Origin: Cristatella mucedo
Lineage: Eukaryota; Bryozoa; Phylactolaemata; Cristatellidae
Length of the DNA: 64,000 nucleotides
Direction: 5' to 3'
NCBI GenBank assembly: GCA_009760855.2
Contig: WPIO01000010.1
Coordinates: 2,954,001-3,018,000, forward strand
The notes beneath the pieces were generated by a model that saw nothing but the letters and a program-made list of their open reading frames with translations, searched no databases and was not told the origin of the DNA. Position numbers and translations under genes: made by a program. Shown here piece after piece: positions 47,913 through 56,412 of the stretch. How positions within the stretch are numbered: the first letter of the stretch is position 1; every line of letters begins with the position of its first letter.

Positions 47913-50900
47913 TCATTTATATAGCGCCCCAAGAGAACTTAATCTCTATTCAGGCGCTTCAAATGATCTGGTATGCATCTGGGTGTGGGCCGAAGATAAA
48001 CAATATCACTCACGTGAAGACTTATTTGTTGCAAAATGCAAGACCTAGTACCATCTAGATCTTAGGGGAGGGAGGGAGGGAGAAGCAACTGAGTGAGATG
48101 ACAATTCATTCGCTGCTACCGTGTCACTTTGTGCAGCACTTGTTATTTCTCACGGTGATAGTGTTGGTGCCATTCACATTTCTAACGGCTGTTTCTCTTG
48201 CACACACAGCTCTGTGCCTAATTTCGTCAGGGTACTAGCTTTATAGTTTGGCCGTTTTGGCTTCGTCTCATACAAGCTGATTTAACAACCTCTTTTGTAT
48301 AGCAATAGAAGAGCCTTTACAGCTATCACCACTGCTTGCAGCAGCGATAAAGGATCGCCCACCACAGGATTCGAACCCACGATCTCGGGGCCGAGGTCGT
48401 GAAATATGTCAAACTCTGGTCCGTTTCACTTCCTTTCTTTCCGTTCATCTCGAAAGTAATAATAATAATAATAATAATATTGCACTTGATAAAGCGCCCT
48501 CAGAGAACTTAATCTCTTTCTAGGCGCTTTACATTTGCTGGCTTGTGCCTGTTCAGTGCACTGAGCCGCTAAAGTTTTTGACCACTGCAGACCACCAGCT
48601 AGAAAAATCTACTGCCATCAAAATTCGAGTTTAGGATTCATGAATGTCAGTAGAAGATTCGTGGAATTTGTGCCGTACTAAGTCGATGGTTGATGTGATA
48701 GAGCTGGCTGTGGTACATCTGAGCGGTCTGGTTTTGCACATCGTATTCAGCTTTCAATTGGCTGGGGCAGCTGCCATTATCTGCCTTCACTCGACCCTTG
48801 CTGGCATACATACAGTTGACCGGCGACTGCCACTCCACCTCGGTCGGATGCCCTGCAGCCGAGGAAGCAGTTTTTTCTGTTTCCTTTGATGCAGACATTG
48901 AAGCCTTTTGTTTGCTATGCCGCAGAGGCTCAGCAGTTGAGTGAATCAGATAGCATTTACACACACTAGATAGCTATAAAGCAGACAAGGGTAAAGTGAA
49001 CAAAACCTCTGAAAGTGAAAGTACTACAGTTGCAAGACCAAGGTAATGCCTCTAGTTATATATTTTGGACTAACTGTACTGGGCATGCCACTTTACATAC
49101 ATCTGCAATTAAAGGCATGGCTCTAGGTGTCATATTCCAAAGCGACCTCTCGTTAGACGACCATATCAGCTCCATAGTCAAATCTGCCTATTTTCAGCTT
49201 CATAACATTGCTAAAATTCGGGCTTGTTTAGATAAGGATACCACGTCTAAGTTGGTCCGTGCAGTCGTGACATCTCGTCTAGACTTCTGCAACTCACTGC
49301 TTACTGGCCTACCAGCATGTGCGATCAGGCGATTGCAGCTGGTGCAAAACTCTGCAGCTAGGCTTGTCTGTCGTGAGCGTCGAAGTTGCCACATTACTCC
49401 ACTTCTCGCCGACCTGCAGTCAAGCAACGGATTGACTTCAAGGTTCTGTCGCTCACTATTAGGTCCCTTCATTCTATGGCTCCAGCCTATCTCTCCGACA
49501 TACTCTCCCATCGTACCACCCGCTTTTCGGAATCCAACAGTCTTGAAATACCTTGTACAAACCTTAAATCCTTTGGAGACCGTGCATTTAGTTCGTATGC
49601 TCCCAAAGCCTGGAACTCCCTCCCGACCTGTGTCAGAACATCCCCTGACCTGACCACATTTAAAAGGAACTTAAAAACACATCTATTTAGGACAGCATTT
49701 AGTGGGTCCCTGTGATTCGTCCTTGATGTGCTTATGCGTGCTGACACTGTGCATGCTGCCACTAACCACATTTGCATGCTGACCCTGTGCATGTCACCCC
49801 TAACCATATTATTCATTTTGTTTGTTTTTTCAAGCATGATTTTACTTACCATTCAATTGCTTTTCCCTTTGCAGCAAATGTAAAGCGCCTAGAAAGAGAT
49901 CAAGTTCTCTGAGGGCGCTTTATCAAGTACATTATTATTATTATTATTGTTATGGTTAACTGTCGGTGCATTAGCAAATTCTTGATTTAGAGAGGGCAAA
50001 ATTTTAATGCAATATTAAAGTGCATACCCGTACCTAAAGAGATGCCACAAAGTATTAACTTCAATGTGTGTAGAGAGCCTGAAAAAGGATTAACTTTTTG
50101 CTAGGATTAGAGATAAGATCTTTGCCAGGCCTATTCATTGGAGTATATTTAATCGGTTTTTATAGAGGCACTGTTGAGTATAGCAGTTATTCTAGTTCAA
50201 TCAAGCCAGCTGCTGGTGTAAGATGGGAGGAGTGAGAGAACTTGAGTATAATTTTAATAAAAGATTTAGAGAAGAGTGCACGATAATTATAATAATAATA
50301 CATTTGGTAAAGCGCCCTCAGAGAACTCAATCTCTTTCTAGATGCTTTACATTTGCTGCAAAGGAAGCATGATCAAATCGTTAGTGGTAGCATACTCAAT
50401 AAACTAAAAATAAATAACGTAGTTAGGGGTGACATGCACAGGGTCAGCATGCACAGTGTCAGCAGGCATAAGTTAGTAAGGACGAATTACAGGGACCCAC
50501 TAAATGTTGTGATAAATAGATGCGTTTTTAGTTTCTTTTTAACCGTGAGAAAGTCAAGAGATGTCGTGATGCAGGTTGGGAGTGAGTTCCAGGCTTTGGG
50601 CGCATACTAACTAAAAGCACGGTGTCTAAGTGATTTGAAATTTGTACGGGGTATGGGTTAACAGTTAAATTCAGAGAAGGATGTTATTATTAAGTTGCAG
50701 AAATTCGTGTGCTTGTCCGCTTGTCCACATGACAGTCATGCTTAACCCCGCCATTTTTTAATAGAGCAGCCGTCGATCGATGATGTTGAAGGTATATGGA
50801 ATATGGAGGCTGAGAGAAGAGAATAAGCATGCCTCTTAACGTTGCTGCCCAAAGGGTTTTCTATGGGTATGAGCTATATTGTTGCCAACCCATTTGGTTT

Positions 50901-53900
50901 CTTTCTGACTGACTGCATATTCTCTTGCATTGCACTCTAGATTTGGTATTCTGCAGTGGCGATTGACCTCTCGGCATGCATATTATTGGCTTCAGCTCGG
51001 TGTGTTAAGAGGGCGATTGCTGAGCGCCCAGGTGTCGAGTGCCTGATAATTACGCCTAATTACAGGTATCTGGTGGCCAGTCACTCCATCAACTCCACAG
51101 CCATCATCATCACCATCATTCATTGCTCCAGCCTGAGCTTGGATTAGAACTTCAGAGCAAAACATGTCAGCCTGGTGAAGATTCCACTGCCATGCTGATA
51201 AGTGCTGCTGTCAACAGTGGTGATTCTGTGTCTGTATGTAATCTTTCTGCCAGCTTGCCTGCCTCTTGTGCCTAGCTGCTTCGGTGTCTCGGTAAATAGT
51301 GATTGGTGCCATCATCACCCATTTTGATTGCTGCTACTCAGCAATTGCTGCCAAGGGTCTCTAGCCAAAGTAATCTTGAGTGATCCTATGGTGCATATTG
51401 GTACAAACTTGCAAGCCATACATCATGTAACTATGAGGCTAAATGTACCTACTAGGCATGCTTAACCGGATTCTCTTAAGGGCAGATCATGAAAGGTGTT
51501 TCAGCTCCTTATATTCATAACAGATTTTTACATGAAACCATGTGCATAATATTCATGGAGCTCTTCATACGATTCCTTGTTCCTTAAGCAAATTAAGTAA
51601 GCTGCTTGTGTAGTACAGGACTTGTAGTAGCAATCTGCTTACTGTAGTTTATGCAGTGTCCTTGTGCGTGCTGACACTGTGCATGCTGCCACTAACCACA
51701 TTTGCATGCTGACCCTGTGCATGTCACCCCTAACCATATTATTCATTTTGTTTGTTTTTCAAGCATGATTTTACTTACTATTCTATTGCATATCACTTTG
51801 CAGCAAATGTAAAGCGCCTAGAAAGAGATTAAGTTCTCTGAGGGCGCTTTATCAAGTGCAATATTATTATTATTATTATTATTAGTGTCCTGACAAGGTT
51901 TTGTTTTCGTAGTGTTTGAAAAATTTACATAGTGACCTCGTCTTCCAGCTTTGCCTCGTACAGCAAGAGGCCTGAATAACTTTTAGATACCAGAAAGTGT
52001 AAAGAGAATAAGCCCGAACACAATTTGATATTGTAGTGCACTAGTGATTGCTAGGGCCTTGTCTAATTCATAGTCAAGCCTGGAAAGAGCCATGCAAAAG
52101 ATCCGGTGTTCGTTAGATGTGCAAAAGAATTAAAAAATCTGCCTAAAATTGTTGCGAGGTATTGCACAACGAATGCAAAGTTATCAGCCAAAGGGTCATT
52201 GTGCATGAACGACTGTCTCAAACGTCAGCGCTGCCACAAAGCATGAACACAGCTGACGGCAATCTGTGACAGAAGGGTGATCATGAGCAGTGTGCTCATC
52301 ACCAATCTTCAACTTGTATGTCATGGCACACGTTCGATGACAATGACACGTTAGCGATTTGCACTTAGCTCTTGCCTAAGGTCAAGGATATATTGTGGGT
52401 GCCCTTTTCTTCGGGCTGCACCGCCAGACGACCGATGCAAATTTTGGTCTGCAATACTAGAGACCTACGAAAAAAATGACAGGGAGTATGTGTTGGTTTC
52501 TGAATGTTGTTATCTACTAGTTAGAAAAAATTGGGGGTACTCCAGTAGTGCAGTGCTTGAGAGTTAAGCCTATCGCCTGCAAAACCAAAGGCGATAGTCA
52601 TGCCAACTCATCTATTTGGACATGCAAAGCATTCGTGACTGGATTACTTACACACGAGCAAAAAAGTGTCGTCAAGTTTACCTAAAGTGGCCAAAAAAAG
52701 TATCGTCGAGGTCACCTAAAATGGCCATCGGATCATGCATTAATTCTGCAATCTGCTGTAATCGTGTGCAGTTTATAAAATAAAATGTGCTCTTATGTAA
52801 CATGTTAAGCAAAGTTTTAGCATAGTATGTGAACATTAAGTGCTAAAATTAATTTACCCCTCCACGATAATCAATAAGCTGCTGGAATCATCGGAATGAT
52901 TGGAAACAGAGTGAGCGAAGCATTCGTGAATTTCTGGCCTTATCGCTCTCCAAACGTCCTGCAAGCATGAGACAAGTGACTCTTTAGAAGTGATGCGACC
53001 CACCTAAGCTCTTAACCGTCTATTCACTGCACCTCGAAGATATTTCCTAGGATTCGGGTCTGACAATTGACTAGACCACTCGTTGTGGCCCTAAACTGAA
53101 CGTCGGAATACGGCCCTAAACTAAATTCAAAAATATGTAAAAAAAAAATATCATACACTTAGTGTGCTTAGGCTTATATTCCCATCTTAAAAGAAAATTG
53201 TTTCTACGAAGGCTCATTGTGCTAGGTACTGCAATTTTCTGGAGTAGCTCTAAATAAACGTCTTGTGGCAATTTTAAAGTGCCAAGAAAGAGATTGAGTT
53301 CTCTTAGGGCACTTTATTAAATGTATTATTTTTATTATTATTATTATAAGACGGCAGGTGCCCTCCACAGAAGCAGCCCGAGGTCATGATTCATTTGCTA
53401 ACAAATTTCACTGTGTTCTGAAGGCTTTGAGACTTTTATTATAATCTTTGAAACCTTCATTTGATAAACGACGCATGTATTGCATGTATTTGCAGTCACC
53501 AAAAGTGGTGAATTTACTCTCATCGTCCCCTTCGAATTACTGCTGTCAAAGTCGGTCAAACGTGCTCTTACACTAGCCCCCTCCAAGCGATCTACTTTAT
53601 ACTCGATGGACAGAAGTTAACTTGTTTTTATCGTTTAGAGCAAACATACCTTGTTCATCTGGTTGATGCCTGGTCGTATCCATACCAACTAGCTTCCCAG
53701 TAGGCCAGCTTTTAGCACGATTCGTCGTAGGAGTGAAATTATGCCTAAACCCTTATTTTTATCGGCCTATCCTCACGGGCCCGTGTAGCCACAAATGAGC
53801 AGTCAGGTTTCTTAGCAACATGATTATATCGGTCATGGTCATCTTCAGATTGTACCTAACTGAAGTCTCAACAATTTGCAATTGTAGCAGTCGTACTGTT

Positions 53901-55355
53901 GCTGTCCCTTTATTGAACAGCCCACGTATACCCTTCATAAAAGCAGTCAATCAGGTGGTCTTAAGTATGTGATAGGCGATAGTGTGAGGCTAGGAAATGA
54001 GCAAAGCCTGTGCACTGCTGTTTTCATACTACTGGGCATGTCTTGTTTAAGTACCTCCAAAAGGCAATTTAGGTGCTTCCCAGGGGCTGTAAAATAGACT
54101 GGTGGCCATTTTTAAATTGCCGTTGAGAGCCAAAGAAGCTCTCTCTAGTTATTTTTCTATTTCATACACTGGTTTATGAAAATGACACTGAAAGGCATTA
54201 TGTTAATTGAGCTCGTTCGTTCTTTGTGCTTTGGTCGAATGTTTCATGGTTCAAATGCCTATTACTCATCCCAAACAAGGGGTATCGGGTACTTTTTCTC
54301 AAGTGTAGTATAGCAGTGTCGTGATGTAATTTTAGTTCAAGCAGCAGTTCTGTCACGAACGCTGCTTAAATGTGTTTATCGGGCACGACCAGATTTCCTG
54401 CAATCTGAGCCACAGAGGCGCCACTGTGCCCTTCATGAACTTAAGGTCGACGTAGGCTTTGAGTGTTCCTTGGAAAGCTCGGGTACTCGCTTAGTCTTTG
54501 TGGAGTTACGATTAAAGTAGACGAGCTTCAAGCTTGATCGGCATGGCATTCGATAGCGCTTAATATCTTTTTTTTTCTACTTGATTACCGATCTCAATCT
54601 TACAGTTGTGGTTAGTAGCTAGCCCCTTTTTAAGGAATGGTATCCAGCTATCGGAAGTCAGGTCTCTCCTTCTCTTGTGGATTTTGGTTGCTTAGAACTC
54701 TTCATGGTATCCTAAAAGCCAAGCGTGGAGCCTGCCTACACTCCACACTGCCATTGTCTTCTAACTTCGGGGGGGGGAGGGTGCTGCAGTCGGCTGTAAT
54801 ATCATCCATACTCGTTAGAAAGTCGTTAAAATGGAATGCCACTAAGCAGCTGGTGCTCGCGAACCATCCACATGCCCGCTGGCTGAGCTTTCTGCGTGTG
54901 ATGCACACAGGGCTTGTTCCCAGTTCTGCAATATTTGACCTTTTTTGGATCGAGAAACCTTTACTTATAACCGAAGCCTCGGAAAACAGTTTGCAGGTAC
55001 CTTGCCACCGCAGCCGCATTAATGGCAGCTGCTCACTGCAGGGTCGTGCTTATGGCATCACCCGTGATTCCAGTGGCAGCCCCATTCTCCTCTCAGTTGT
55101 CTGTGTTTTGTGCACAACGTCGCTGGCTGCCGATGCGCGACCATTGTTTTCAGAAGCTCCAACAAGGAGCCAACGTCATTGTCGAGCCTGCTGCCAAGCC
55201 TGCCATCTCCATGGTAGCGTACATGGTGCTCGTCGGTCACGGCTTCCACAATTTCATCGACGGCATGTCTATAGGTGCTGCATTTGCCAGCAACAAGCTG
55301 CTTGGCATCAGTTTGTCGCTGGCGGTCATCTGCGAGGAGATACCGCACGGGCTCG
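30286..55355 (+). CDS. SLC39A8/14-like: ZIP zinc/metal transporter (LIV-1 subfamily, SLC39A8/A14-like), 5 exons, 3' end outside window
   Basis: ZIP proteins carry zinc and related divalent metals into the cytosol across the plasma membrane or organelle membranes. The exons join in phase to about 337 residues: a signal peptide, an ectodomain with five N-glycosylation sequons (NVS, NET, NQT, NDS, NHS), then VWGFGLLFMLLINATT (TM1), the TM2 segment ending VLVPE, AFEITNEDYYLGKAFAI (TM3), a loop, GFHNFIDGMSIGAAFA (TM4 metal motif) and AVICEEIPHGLG (TM5 motif). The Glu-Glu start of the TM5 motif is typical of ZIP8 and ZIP14, where other LIV-1 members have His-Glu. Known family members are about 460-500 residues; TM6-TM8 are missing here and should lie to the right. 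The final Gly in EEIPHG replaces the usual Glu. Introns of 1.8, 8.1, 5.0 and 9.1 kb are packed with repeats. Splice sites are inferred by GT-AG and phase agreement. Confidence 0.88.
30793..31225. repeat. 433-bp dispersed repeat, copy A (intron 1)
   Basis: Nearly identical to 33422-33854, from TCAAGGTACAAAG to CTAGAACTGCCGTTC, in the same orientation, with few mismatches. It holds a perfect hairpin at 30919-30959. No coding, TIR or tRNA-like features were found. Confidence 0.9.
30919..30959. repeat. Perfect 19-bp stem hairpin, loop GTA
   Basis: The left arm ends GGCAGCCTGCT and the right arm begins AGCAGGCTGCC; the 3-base loop is GTA. In the other copy (33548-33588) the same stem has the loop TAC, the reverse complement. 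Confidence 0.95.
31405..31550 (-). repeat. SINE family S2, near-complete copy
   Basis: In reverse complement: A box TAGCCCAGGAGGTACGG, then GAGGTCGTGGGTTTGAATCC (B box), then GACGATCCTTTATTGTCAGC, a CAAGCAGTGGTGATAGCC body and a CTATATAAGTGAGG end. Copies also lie at 48288-48405, 56030-56155 and 58079-58228, and all are on the minus strand. Confidence 0.75.
31551..32399. other. Intron 1 of the ZIP gene, remainder
   Basis: No repeat family was recognised. It ends with a pyrimidine-rich tract and TTCTTAG acceptor at 32399. Confidence 0.5.
32400..32589 (+). CDS. SLC39A8/14-like: ZIP gene exon 2: ectodomain
   Basis: The exon starts at TGTGACTTAACTGG after TTCTTAG and ends before GTAAAT, 190 bases, leaving phase 1. 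It encodes CDLTGNIYNANETSAGYWKV, then NQTGFEVSCSSLLYLMTLNC and more. The order Cys ... Cys-x-x-L-L ... L-x-C with sequons at NET, NQT, NDS and NHS fits the ZIP ectodomain. Joining G to TA of exon 3 makes Val-Trp-Gly, matching the family's start of TM1. Confidence 0.8.
32774..32900 (+). repeat. SINE family S1, plus strand (intron 2)
   Basis: GGCCCAGGGCTAAGTTAG (decayed A box), GAGGGCTCGAGCCC (B box), then GTATGTAAAGCGTCCGGATA and a tail. Diverged copy. Confidence 0.65.
33422..33854. repeat. 433-bp dispersed repeat, copy B (intron 2)
   Basis: A direct copy of 30793-31225, together flanking exon 2. It begins within a run of CTCCTTCTCTTTTC text. Loop of the internal hairpin at 33548-33588 is TAC. 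Confidence 0.9.
33855..34316. other. Intron DNA, no gene recognised
   Basis: Three overlapping plus frames (33783-34224) are open but have no family motif and lie in intron 2; judged chance. Confidence 0.45.
34317..35217. mobile_element. Tc1/mariner fold-back: two 3' halves in head-to-head inverted repeat
   Basis: Left arm 34317-34682 and right arm 34850-35217 are inverted copies of each other, separated by 167 bases (34683-34849). The left arm in reverse complement and the right arm in plus reading both carry a Tc1/mariner transposase end. The left reads LPDLNPIKLLWSNIDRR, the counterpart of SPDLNPIE..W, then decayed QIKEVIDNHGGTTSH, the counterpart of the usual VIxxxGGxT end; the right is more decayed. 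The GT run at 34431-34451 is in the left arm. In the family this region holds the last catalytic residue. Both are dead. Confidence 0.75.
34431..34451. repeat. GT microsatellite
   Basis: Ten or so GT units inside the left arm of the fold-back element; the right arm has only ACGCACACACATC at the matching place. Confidence 0.9.
35256..35868. other. Intron DNA, no gene recognised
   Basis: Sequence between the fold-back and the minisatellite. Nothing further is seen. Confidence 0.45.
35869..36530 (+). repeat. 19-bp minisatellite, about 34 units, open in all three plus frames
   Basis: The unit is CAGCAGCAGCAGAGGGCTG. Because 19 is not a multiple of 3, the three plus frames all read the same 19-residue cycle (GLQQQQRAAAAAEGCSSSR) shifted in phase, which makes three overlapping open frames of 236-291 codons. 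Units with extra CAG occur near 36112-36135 and 36296-36310, and one reads CCGGCTG at about 36420. It lies in intron 2 of the ZIP gene. There is no sign that it is translated. Confidence 0.95.
36783..39900 (-). mobile_element. Nearly full-length L2-clade LINE (family A), inactive
   Basis: Reading the minus strand from about 39888: an APE-type endonuclease (NACLWNPRSMCNKPQV, LLALTETWLK, IVAVVYRPPGTK, VMGDFNAHFD), a linker, then RT (FLSKTLERVVADQLNSYMKT, LLVLLDLSAAFDTIDHKVLL, a FVDDTQLYLCF active site in place of YADD, LKLNDDKTNLLVMG), then the C-terminal region (LLADLHWLPVKQQID), the 3' UTR, the hairpin tail and (AAT)n at 36783. Frames at 39888-39193, 39286-38741, 38684-38022, 37969-37538 and 37526-37203 are broken by stops and frameshifts. 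The 5' end appears to fall at or just before the endonuclease. It lies antisense in intron 2. Confidence 0.9.
37085..37131. repeat. Poly-G runs inside the LINE
   Basis: Two G runs of 12-18 bases sit where other copies read a short CAGGGGATGT-type text. They could be real slippage or assembly artefacts. Confidence 0.8.
39915..40560 (-). mobile_element. Older LINE fragment next to the full-length copy
   Basis: Minus frames read SLAPEYLFVSLPIQALHRPT and LKLHDDCTFSSHAPIA, decayed versions of LAPAYLSDLLPHQAKHRTT and FGDRAFSSYAPKA; then text for CKIRCLQFVQNSAARPD. More diverged than its neighbour. Confidence 0.75.
40671..40840 (+). CDS. SLC39A8/14-like: ZIP gene exon 3: TM1 and TM2
   Basis: The acceptor is CTGCTTGCAG and the donor GTGAGC. 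The 170 bases start with TA, which completes Val from exon 2. It encodes WGFGLLFMLLINATTLAG, VVLLPLRKKASYSVVLM, then FMVALAMGCLVGNGVFVLVP and E, in phase 0 at the end. Two membrane segments are evident, and VPE at the end continues with AFEI of exon 4 as in the family's L(I/V)PEAF. Confidence 0.9.
40841..42819. other. Intron 3, left part: microsatellites, no gene
   Basis: A CT run at about 41121-41150, TCTATC-type degenerate runs to 41340, and a GT run at 41417-41466 give spurious open frames. A 22-bp perfect palindrome lies at 42224-42245. The rest is not recognised. Confidence 0.6.
41417..41466. repeat. GT microsatellite
   Basis: About 50 bases of (GT)n preceded by a CT-rich tract. Confidence 0.95.
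42820..43265 (+). mobile_element. LINE C-terminal fragment and tail
   Basis: LYLAKVWNSLPASVTTCNDL and FDYQLPKHLLCTAF correspond to AWNSLP ... FKRNLKTHLFRTAF of the L2-clade ORF. After a UTR comes GTTATAAAGCATCTAGATAG and a run of (ATT)n at 43236-43265. Confidence 0.75.
43750..44110 (-). mobile_element. Family B LINE fragment, old
   Basis: Minus frames read LACLLHQFQPRF (compare AERLHQFQRL of the copy at 27195) and MAPRLLWNAIPQFHMQW (compare SAGPRLWNSLPQLL). The DNA match is clear around the Pro-Arg-Leu-Trp site, but frames are broken. Confidence 0.65.
44111..45833. other. Intron 3, right part
   Basis: No known repeat or gene was recognised. It ends with the CTTTCGCAG acceptor before exon 4. 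Confidence 0.45.
45834..46013 (+). CDS. SLC39A8/14-like: ZIP gene exon 4: TM3 and start of the cytoplasmic loop
   Basis: 180 bases in phase 0, between CTTTCGCAG and GTAAGT. It encodes AFEITNEDYYLGKAFAI, then ISGIYIFYVMEHVLELL (TM3), then a basic loop CCRRGSRRGSLLAVNGAEVA. The family's loop between TM3 and TM4 is usually long and His-rich; here only a short basic part is seen in exon 4, and exon 5 starts close to TM4. Confidence 0.9.
46014..46483. other. Intron 4, left end
   Basis: A GCT run occurs near 46064-46082. Nothing else is recognised. Confidence 0.5.
46484..47690 (-). mobile_element. L2-clade LINE, 5'-truncated, frameshifted
   Basis: Minus frames at 47665-47459 (GVPQRSELGPALSKVY with FYAEDTCC, so the active-site YADDT reads YAEDT), 47433-47155 (VESAHNQGVLFQSEFSSD) and 47180-46908 (LLADLHWLPVKLHID) follow the RT order. 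The 3' tail (AGCGCCCTCGGAGAAC...) is at about 46490-46540 with (AAT)n. Confidence 0.85.
47860..47909. repeat. TA microsatellite
   Basis: About 50 bases of (TA)n, directly adjoining the S1 tail piece. Confidence 0.95.
47908..47967 (-). repeat. S1 SINE tail piece
   Basis: ATTCATTTATATAGCGCCCC with AAGAGAACTTAATCTC and GGCGCTTC, the reverse of the shared 3' hairpin, without the tRNA-like head. Confidence 0.7.
48288..48405 (-). repeat. SINE family S2, partial
   Basis: GAGCCTTTACAGCTATCACC, then AGGATTCGAACCCACGATC (B box in reverse). The A box side is cut short. Confidence 0.7.
48457..48539 (-). mobile_element. Tail-only LINE copy
   Basis: (AAT)n, then the 3' hairpin in reverse, AAAGCGCCCTCAGAGAAC ... 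CTAGGCGCTTTACATTTGCTG. Only about 80 bases were copied. Confidence 0.85.
49110..49950 (+). mobile_element. L2-clade LINE, 5'-truncated
   Basis: From LGVIFQSDLSLDDHISSIV the frame stays open through RLDFCNSLLTGLPACAIRRL to about 49410; a deletion at the CTGCAGTCAAGCAACG site changes frame, then it continues (IPCTNLKSFGDRAFSSYAPK) to the 3' UTR, hairpin and (ATT)n. It is a fairly young copy. Confidence 0.9.
49951..50287. other. Intron DNA between LINE copies
   Basis: No feature recognised. Confidence 0.5.
50288..50690 (-). mobile_element. LINE 3' end, minus strand
   Basis: (AAT)n then the hairpin in reverse and the C-terminal end of the ORF (ACGAATTACAGGGACCCACT, GGTTGGGAGTGAGTTCCAGG). Confidence 0.85.
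50691..51654. other. Intron 4 DNA
   Basis: No gene or repeat recognised. Confidence 0.45.
51655..51885 (+). mobile_element. Tail-only LINE copy
   Basis: Starts in the UTR at GTGCTGACACTGTGCATG, continues to the hairpin (AAAGCGCCTAGAAAGAGATT) and (ATT)n at about 51866-51885. Confidence 0.9.
51886..53224. other. Intron 4 DNA
   Basis: No gene or repeat recognised. Confidence 0.45.
53225..53345 (+). mobile_element. Tail-only LINE copy, diverged
   Basis: AAGTGCCAAGAAAGAGATTG and TCTTAGGGCACTTTATTAAA, then a run of ATT; the stem reads GTGCC/GGCAC rather than GCGCC/GGCGC, a compensated change. Confidence 0.75.
53346..55153. other. Intron 4, right end
   Basis: Open frames at 54637-55359 are partly the exon read in other frames. 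No other gene is recognised. A G run of 8-9 bases is near 54770. The acceptor is CATTGTTTTCAG. Confidence 0.5.
55154..55355 (+). CDS. SLC39A8/14-like: ZIP gene exon 5: TM4 (HNFIDG) and TM5 (EEIPHG)
   Basis: The acceptor TTGTTTTCAG gives phase 0 with exon 4, and GTAAGC after CTCG leaves phase 1. It encodes KLQQGANVIVEPAAKPAISM, then VAYMVLVGHGFHNFIDGMSI and GAAFA, then NKLLGISLSLAVICEEIPHG and LG. The TM4 motif HNFxDG and TM5 motif EExPH form the metal-binding core. In the related ZIP8/14 motif EEFPHELGD the residue after PH is Glu; here GGG codes Gly. An alternative acceptor at 55041 would break phase. Confidence 0.9.
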
Positions 55356-56029
55356 GTAAGCCCGCCTGCCGGCGCGTGCATGCACCACGCTCTCCTGCTT
55401 CGAGGTGCGCTCGCGTGTGGGCTGCTGCGCTTTCGAGCCGTCCGCTGGCTGCGGGTGCAGGCCCTGGCGGCAGGCACTTTCGATCCGCTGACTTCGCCCC
55501 CTCGCCTTCTGCCCGAATGTCATTGTCTCGGTGCGTTTGTTGGCTAGGCCTCACTGTCGTCGTTTGCTATCGATGGCCACACGATTTATAGCTACTTCCT
55601 CCAAGCTCCTGACGTGCTCCTCGTCGTCGTCGTTGCTGGCTCGTTCAATGTTTGCAGTCGCCCGGGTATTGAATGAGCTCGACCTGCGCGATTTGCTTAG
55701 CTTTTAAGCAGTGGCTGCTCTCCCTGTGATTTCGGCTTGCGCATTGTGGCTTACGATACGTATTGTGGCTTACGGTATGTAAGCCACAATGCATCGCTCA
55801 TGCAGTCTGCTGGTCTGTAGGTATATCAAAGGTGTGGCTTCTGTCCTGGTATTCTTGTTTTTGCATGTGGCAATGGGGGGGGGGGCATGCGAGCCAGGAT
55901 GGGGCACGAGGCACAGAGGACTGTGGCAGCAGCGAGATGCAGCTTGAGCACTACTCAGCAGCCTGTTTGCAGTTTTCGTTGCACTATTGCAGATGACAAG
56001 AGTCAGCTGGTTCAGCTGCCTCCGGTACT
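55356..56029. other. Intron 5 start, no gene
   Basis: A minus-strand open frame over 55058-55477 is a shadow of the exon. A cruciform-type inverted repeat lies at 55741-55794, and a G run at 55875-55884. Confidence 0.5.
55741..55794. repeat. Inverted repeat, 14-bp perfect stem with doubled left arm
   Basis: GCATTGTGGCTTAC at 55741-55754 pairs with GTAAGCCACAATGC at 55779-55792. A second ATTGTGGCTTAC at 55762-55773 could pair with the same right arm, giving a shorter loop. Confidence 0.9.
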
Positions 56030-56155
56030 TAGCAGCAGGAGAGCCTTTGTGGGTGGCCCCCCCCCCCCCCGATGCAGACTAAAGAGGATCGCCTGATGCA
56101 GGACTCGAACCGCCAACGTGGCTCGGTCATGAATCGTAATGCAAGCAAGGCCATC
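56030..56155 (-). repeat. SINE family S2, diverged
   Basis: AGGAGAGCCTTTGTGGGTGG with AGAGGATCGCCTGATGCAGG and ACTCGAACC (B box in reverse). A C run of 12 lies inside at about 56057-56069. Confidence 0.55.
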
Positions 56156-56294
56156 CACATGGTGGCCTCTAGGCAACTGGCTGGGCGAGCAAAATTAAAT
56201 CAGGGTACTGCTGTCTACCTTTTCAATTATTAGTTGACAGAGAATTTTTTATTTTGCTTGTTGCACGCTTTGACGAGAATTCTCACGCCTGCCC

Positions 56295-56412
56295 TGTTTT
56301 GGCCCAGGGGTAAGAAGTTTGCCTAAAGGACTAAGTTTGTGGGCTCGAGCCCTAAGGTATACGTAAAGCACCCTTGTAGAGAGTATGTTTTCTCAGGACT
56401 CATATGCAAATG
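56295..56412 (+). repeat. SINE family S1, plus strand
   Basis: GGCCCAGGGGTAAGAAG (A box), GTGGGCTCGAGCCC (B box), then ATACGTAAAGCACCCTTGTA and a decayed tail. Confidence 0.7.

Noticed and set aside
55042-55153. Extension of ZIP exon 5 to the CTGCAG acceptor at 55041
   Set aside because: It would break phase with exon 4 and adds text without ZIP similarity.
55058-55554. Minus-strand ORFs of 105-139 codons
   Set aside because: Shadows of ZIP exon 5 and a GC-rich flank.
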